From Pelobates cultripes (lineage: Eukaryota > Chordata > Amphibia > Anura > Pelobatidae), in assembly GCA_933207985.1 (NCBI GenBank), contig OW240916.1, forward strand, positions 297,884,197 to 297,948,196: a stretch of 64,000 nt of DNA, given 5' to 3'. Positions within the stretch are counted from its first letter, which is position 1. Each line of letters opens with the position of its first letter. Made by a program: the position numbers and the translations under genes. Positions 59,042 through 64,000 of this stretch are shown in pieces. The notes under the pieces are model-generated. The model was not told where the DNA came from. It ran no database searches and saw only the letters and a list, made by a program, of their open reading frames with translations.

Positions 59042-60089
59042 TACACTGAACAAAATTTGCCCCCATTTTTCATGAGCTGAACTCAAAGATCTAAGACTTT
59101 TTCTATGTACACAAAAGGCCTATTTCTCTCAAATATTGTTCACAAATCTGTCTAAATCTGTGTTAGTGAGCACCTCTCCTTTGCTGAGATAATCCATCCA
59201 CCTCACAGGTGTGGCATATCAAGATGCTGATTAGACCAAAAAATTATTATTATTGCAAAAGTGTGCCTTAGGCTGGCCACAATAAAAGGCCTCTCTAAAA
59301 TGTGCAGTTTTAATGTATTGAGGAGTTCCAGGGGGGATCCGGGTGGGTCCAAAAACCAGTCTGTATCTGGTGTGACCACCATTTGCCTCACGTAGTGAAA
59401 CACATCTTCACATAGAGTTGATCAGGTTGTTGATTGTGGCCTGTGGAATGTTGGTCCACTCCTCTTCTATGGCTGTGCGAAGTTGCTGGATATTGGCAGG
59501 ACCTGGAACACGCTGTCGTATACGCCGATCAAAAGCATCTCAAACATGCCCAATGGGGGACATGTCCGGTGAGTATGCTGGCCATGCAAGAACTGTTTTC
59601 AGCTTGCAGGAATTGTGTACAGATCCTTGCAACATGGGGCCGTGTATTATCATGCTGCAACATGAGGTGATGGTCGTGGATGAATGGCACAACAATGGGC
59701 CTCAGGATCTCATTATAGGATGCCATCAAAAAAATGCACCTGTGTTTGTTGTCCATTGCACGCTCCCTCAAAACTTGCGACATCTGTGGCATTGTGCTGT
59801 GTGATAAATCTTCACATTTTAGAGAGGCCTTTTATTGTGGCCAGCCTAAGACACACCTGTGCAATAATCATGCTGTCTAATCAGCATCTTGATATGTCAC
59901 ACTTGTGAGGTCGAAGGATTATCTCGGCAAAGGAGAAGTGCTCACTAACAGATTTAGACAGATTTGTGAACAATATTTGAGAGAAATAGGCCTTTTGAGT
60001 ACATAGAAAAAGTCCTAGATCTTTACGTTCAGCTCATGAAAAATGGGGGCAAAAACAAAAGTGTTGGGTTTATAATTTTGTTCAGTGTA
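59042..60089 (-). mobile_element. Internally deleted Tc1-like transposon
   Basis: TACACTGAACAAAATT at the left and its complement ending TTCAGTGTA at the right. The inverted repeats are about 230-270 bases long (59042-59280 against 59815-60089) and share AGTGAGCACTTCTCC-type and GGCCACAATAAAAGGCC-type blocks. The left one lacks about 24 bases after its first 16. Total length is 1,048 bases, against roughly 1.6 kb for complete relatives, because the first part of the transposase is gone. Confidence 0.88.
59203..59792 (-). pseudogene. Tc1-like transposase remnant with N-terminal deletion
   Basis: It starts MPQMSQVLRERA at 59792 on the minus strand, then jumps directly to the region of the second catalytic Asp (HDNTRPHVA), so the DNA-binding domain and first catalytic Asp are deleted. 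After a frame change the SPIEH-type block with the catalytic Glu survives only in a broken form near 59545. Downstream RIRQRVPGPANIQQLRTAI and EEEWTNIPQATINNL can be read on the minus strand at 59400-59530. It is non-functional, but its long repeats would still be substrates for a related transposase. Confidence 0.82.
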
Positions 60090-60505
60090 GTAAAAACAAT
60101 GTGATCGAATAACATTCTATATGAAATGTTCCAGTGCTGCACTGCATTCCTGGAATACTTTTTGATTAAGTCAAGTCAAGTGCTGTTATTCGTCTGGTAG
60201 CGTCTCCCTACTTGGGTTGCAGTGTGTGGGTTGTGGTTTATTGCTGTAGTGTATGCCCTGTCCATCTCCTAGCGAACGTGTTTGGGGCGTGTAGTAGGGC
60301 TCCGTCCCACCGAAGCTAAGTTGAGTGACGACCCCTTACCCATGGGGGTCACTGGGGGGGATCTAGTCAGGCAGTAGTTGTTAAACATTGTGAGTCGTTG
60401 CAGGTGCGGAACTGCTCCCTCACACTAAGGAAGGCACAATACTTGGTTCTTCATTAACGTATACAAGTAACATTCAATTAGGTAAGAAAAGAAACAAAAC
60501 AGATG

Positions 60506-61127
60506 TTATACATCCCGCGGGAATGCAGGCAGTGCTTGTTTAGCCTTTTTGATTCTGAAGTGTCCGTCGAATTCAAATTTCTTGGCCTGGGTGTGAGGCA
60601 ACAGTGTAGCAGTTAACCTCCGTAGGTAATGAGACAGTTCTGCCGGGCCTGCAGAGTCCGGTATACCCTAGATTTTGATGTTCATCCACCGGTTGCGGTC
60701 TTCCATAGTATCAAGTCTGAGTTGGAACGCAGAGTCAGAGGATTGTAGCTGGTGTAGGGTATCTTCAATTGTTTTCAGCTCCTGTAGAATATCAATGATA
60801 TCTTCCTCTGAGGCCTGGACTCTTTGGGACACGGCCTGTATCTCCGTTCGAGCTAGGTTCATGTCAGCATCTACCATTTGCTTCATCTCCCTTATTAGCT
60901 GCTTGGTAAGTGCTAGGTCTTTTATGGTAGGCGCTAGGTCTTCCCCTTCATCCTGTAGTTCCAGAGGTGGCTGAGGTTGATGGGAGCTTCCCTGCCCCTC
61001 TGAAGTCAGGTCAGGGCGGTGGAGACAGGATGTCAGGTCTGGACCGGCCACCATTTTGCAATAAAGTCCCTATGTCCCAGGTTTCTTTGGGGAACCCATC
61101 CTGGGTTTTTTGGGAATTCCTCACCAT
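60506..61127 (-). pseudogene. L1-type ORF1 fragment with frameshift and stops
   Basis: On the minus strand it probably starts MVRNSQKTQDGFPKETWDIG at 61127, changes frame near 61040, and continues through a heptad-rich coiled coil (KQLIREMKQMVDADMNLART, ASEEDIIDILQELKTIEDTL) to RWMNIKI at 60668. A TAG replaces the Arg expected there, and the frame resumes with GIPDSAGPAELSHYL and KFEFDGHFRIKKAK to a TAA at 60506. This is the N-terminal and middle part of an L1 ORF1p, from a lineage different from the 30-kb element. No ORF2 follows within recognisable distance. Confidence 0.8.
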
Positions 61128-61924
61128 GTTGTGGTCGGTGAACAGGGGCCTCTCAGGTGTCGATTGTACCTCGTGTGTAAGCTCCGTGTACTGTACCAGG
61201 CATCGCGTCATGATCTACGCCGGTGAGAGCGTGAGGTAGGCCCGGGTTTTACATCAGGTTTTCATGCCCTTCTGTATGTACAAAAAGGGCATCAGCATAT
61301 AGCCTGTGGTGCCGGGGTAACAAGGCACTCCTGTGTGTATGCCTGGGACCCACTGAAGTGGCAGATGGTTGCGGACTTTACACCTTTTCGTAGGAGCAAT
61401 GGAGAGTCGCGTCCATGTCGTGCAGCAGCTAGGCTCCGTCCCCCATGATTGGACTGTTTTGCCGACTCAGAGCGCATGCGTGCAAACTGTGCCAGCGAGA
61501 GGAAGGGTAAGCAGGTAGAGAGGTGGGAAATGTACTTTTCAAAAAACAAAAATGAGCATTGCTGGGCTTTTTGGGAATAAGAAAACCGCTTCTCCATGCA
61601 GAAGCTCTATATGTCCATTGCCAGAATGCAGTGAGCGCTGAGTATGGATGTATTTTTTGCACATAATTCATATTAGCCAATCTGGTGTGTAATCAGCCCC
61701 TGGCACAAAAGTGGTGAACATGGTGGTTGGAGTAACAATTTAAGAATTTATAAATCTATAAGTGTATAATTTTCTAGCAGTGGGGAGAATACGTGTAACT
61801 AGTGACTAGTGGTATATTTTAGATTTGTCCTGTCCTAGGCGTGATGAAACTGGGGCAACCCCCCAATGAAATTTTGCCTTCCCCTTCCTGTCAAGGCCAC
61901 ACCTCTTCATGTTTAACATGAACA

Positions 61925-62515
61925 CGCAGTTTGACAGACAGCCACTGACAGGCACACACTCTCAGATACACATACAATGACAAACATTCACTGACAGACA
62001 CACACATTCACTAACACACACATTCACTAACAGATGCACACTCACAGGCCTAATCTGACAGACACATACGCTCACTAACAGATACACACTCACAGACATA
62101 CACTAACAGGCGCACACACACATTCACTAACAGGCACACACCGCCAGACACACACAGATTCACTAACAGGCACACGCTGACAGATGCACACATGCACTCA
62201 CAGGCACTCACTGACAGAGGCACACATTCACTCACAGACACACTGACAGGCACACTAACTCACTAACAGACGCACACATACACTCACTAACAGATACACA
62301 TTCACTCACAGACATACACTTGCAGACACACACACACATTCATTCACAGACACACACTGACAGACACACACACGTTCACTCACACACAAACACTGACAGA
62401 CACACACATTCACTCACTCACAGACACACACTGACAGACACACACAAACACACACACATTCACTCACTCACTCACTGACACCTGGATACTGACACACTCA
62501 CACTCACACACAAAT
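61925..62515. repeat. CA-rich minisatellite with CACTGACAGACA units
   Basis: Degenerate units of CACACACATTCACTAACAG and CACACTGACAGACAC. They resemble the arrays in the 4.5-7.7 kb composite and again adjoin a GC-rich palindrome. Confidence 0.9.
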
Positions 62516-62529
62516 TAAGTGGATTTGTA

Positions 62530-62800
62530 AGAGTGAATTCTTACCTGGGGTCCAGTGGTGTTAACGGCTGCTGGGCGGGCACAGGCTGGCGGTCAGTCAG
62601 CACATGCAAGAGGCGAGGGAACTGTGATCTTTCTGCTCAGCTCCCTTGCCCCCGTTAGTGATGCTGGGAGCCGGAGTGACGTCATATTCCAGCTCCCGGC
62701 ATCACTGCAGTACGCACGAGGGGCTGAGAAGGAAGAGCTCAGAGGACAGTGCTCCCTTGCCGCTCGCCCATAATATTAGCAGCTGAACGCCTCAAGGGGT
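62530..62800. mobile_element. GC-rich palindromic core related to the 4.5-7.7 kb composite
   Basis: TGGGGTCCAGTGGTGTTAAC, GCTGGCGGTCAGTCAGCAC and GATGCTGGGAGCCGG-to-CCGGCATCACTGCAG match the order of blocks at 5785-5960. CTCAGCTCCCTTGC and AGGGGCTGAGAAGGAAG form the inverted arms. With 61925-62515 it is probably one worn member of the same family. A third relative lies at about 22530-22830. Confidence 0.65.
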
Positions 62801-64000
62801 CCTGAGCTGGCCAGTTGGCCAGCTCTCGGGTCTCCCATGAAAGAGGCTAACAAGGCATTTTTAGCCTTTTTAAAGATACAGCACTGCGTGTAACGGAAAA
62901 AATCTGTTAGCTTTGTTTAATTATTCTTTTTGTCAAATATCAAATGTCAACTATTGTGTTTCACAAATCATAAAAATACAAAAAAAAATCTATTTTCATT
63001 CCAGGTTGATACATTACATAATGTGAAATGGTCAAATAGATGGAAACGTAAACAAGACACTGTAGGTCAAAAATATCTGACTACCAGGTGCAATACCTAG
63101 CAACATGACAATAAACATAACAATGCTTGTTTTTCACACTGTAGAGCTTGATCCACTAAACTGGGCATTGTGGATAAATTGTCAATGGAATTGAAGATTA
63201 AGATCACCTGAATAGAAAAATAGGTTGATCTTAAAAATATTCAGGATTTTTTATTTTCCAATTGAATTGAGATTTATATTGGCATCTTTGTATTTTATAC
63301 ACAATTCTGCTATCTTATGTTACTTAAAAAAAAATTTCTTTCATTTCTCTTCAATATTTTGGCTGACTCTTCAGCTGGAAAAAATCTCAGTCAGCTTTTT
63401 AATCAGATATTTTGACCTACCATTTGAAATTTCAATGTCAGTTATGAAACATTCTTGGTCTTGATACATGATGTCTGATCCTCTAAGATTCTGATGGGGT
63501 ATATACAATGCATGCTTTTGACGTATGGGTATGTGTTCAGCCATTTATGCAACTCTGATGACTCTCATTACGTCATTAAGGCTATGCTGTTTTCTTAGCT
63601 TTGGTGTTTCAACATCATAATCTAGTTAATATTTAGTGATATACCACAAATTCTGGCACGTTGTATGCTGATACATTTTGTTCCATATTTTTGTGATTGC
63701 GTCTTATACTGGAAGATCATGTAGACAGAGGTGTGTCATGCATGCGATCATCATATTGTGGAAAATAATTCACTTTGATCTTGAGTAAGATCGGTTTATC
63801 TGATATTTCAGTAATGAAAACTGGAAGAGACTCTGCCACACGATTCAATAATTTATAAATGCTTTTTGACAAGAACAATACAGTGAGATTTCTATCATTT
63901 TCTAACATATCACACAACTGTTTTTTCAACATACCAGATTACATAGCACATACTAATATAAGTAGAAAAAAAATACTCAAAACCAAAAGTTCAATGTATA
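62801..64000. other. AT-rich intergenic DNA, no gene seen
   Basis: Only short frames without motifs. No repeat recognised. Confidence 0.5.

Noticed and set aside
1..64000. CRISPR arrays, bacterial-style operons, riboswitches, rRNA or tRNA genes
   Set aside because: None seen. The spaced repeats are minisatellites without spacer-repeat structure, and the gene content is eukaryotic.

Overview
The window is vertebrate nuclear DNA, most likely from an anuran amphibian with a large, transposon-rich genome. The evidence is the repertoire: many TTAA-flanked MITEs starting TTAAAGG (the T2/Kolobok type described in Xenopus), a CR1 fragment with the typical 3' octamer tail, an L1-type LINE, two Tc1-like transposons, a hAT-type composite, and AT-rich non-coding DNA with (TA)n tracts. 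There are no bacterial operons, rRNA, tRNA or CRISPR arrays. Almost all long open frames lie in transposons or tandem repeats.

One host gene can be supported. At 45992-46047 on the minus strand a 56-nt coding first exon begins MYAKGKSNSVPSDSQARE and runs into a consensus donor (GTAAGT). This matches the conserved N-terminus of the SSBP2/3/4 family and is closest to SSBP2. It sits in a CpG-rich island (about 45.72-46.47 kb) carrying two RFX X-box-like palindromes, a CCAAT box and GC boxes. The gene is therefore read leftward, and positions 1-45991 are its first intron as far as this window shows. No second exon was found.

Layout. 1-4.47 kb: AT-rich intron. 4.47-8.19 kb: a T2 MITE split by a 3.2-kb hAT-type composite foldback element with an 8-bp target duplication. 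8.2-12.4 kb: several T2 MITEs, one split by a CR1 insertion with a 7-bp duplication. 12.4-22.8 kb: intron with T2 MITEs, (TA)n tracts and a SINE-like copy. 22.9-29.3 kb: a Tc1-like transposon opened by two long TTAA-flanked elements, the second itself opened by a T2 MITE. 30.2-35.8 kb: a 5'-truncated L1-type LINE with a 14-bp target duplication and an ORF2 broken by one frameshift. 35.8-44.5 kb: intron, MITEs and a palindromic element. 44.5-45.7 kb: a TACAGTATA-rich minisatellite. 45.7-46.5 kb: ssbp2 exon 1 and promoter. 46.5-52.2 kb: a satellite built on CCCCCTCACTGGGGG, with a 100-N gap and two monomer families. 52.2-64 kb: intergenic DNA upstream of ssbp2 with serial palindromes, a deleted Tc1-like element, an L1 ORF1 fragment and a second GC-rich/minisatellite composite.

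No cooperating gene system is present. The main interest is the unlisted ssbp2 exon and promoter wedged between two tandem arrays, and the clean layering of transposons from which relative ages can be read.
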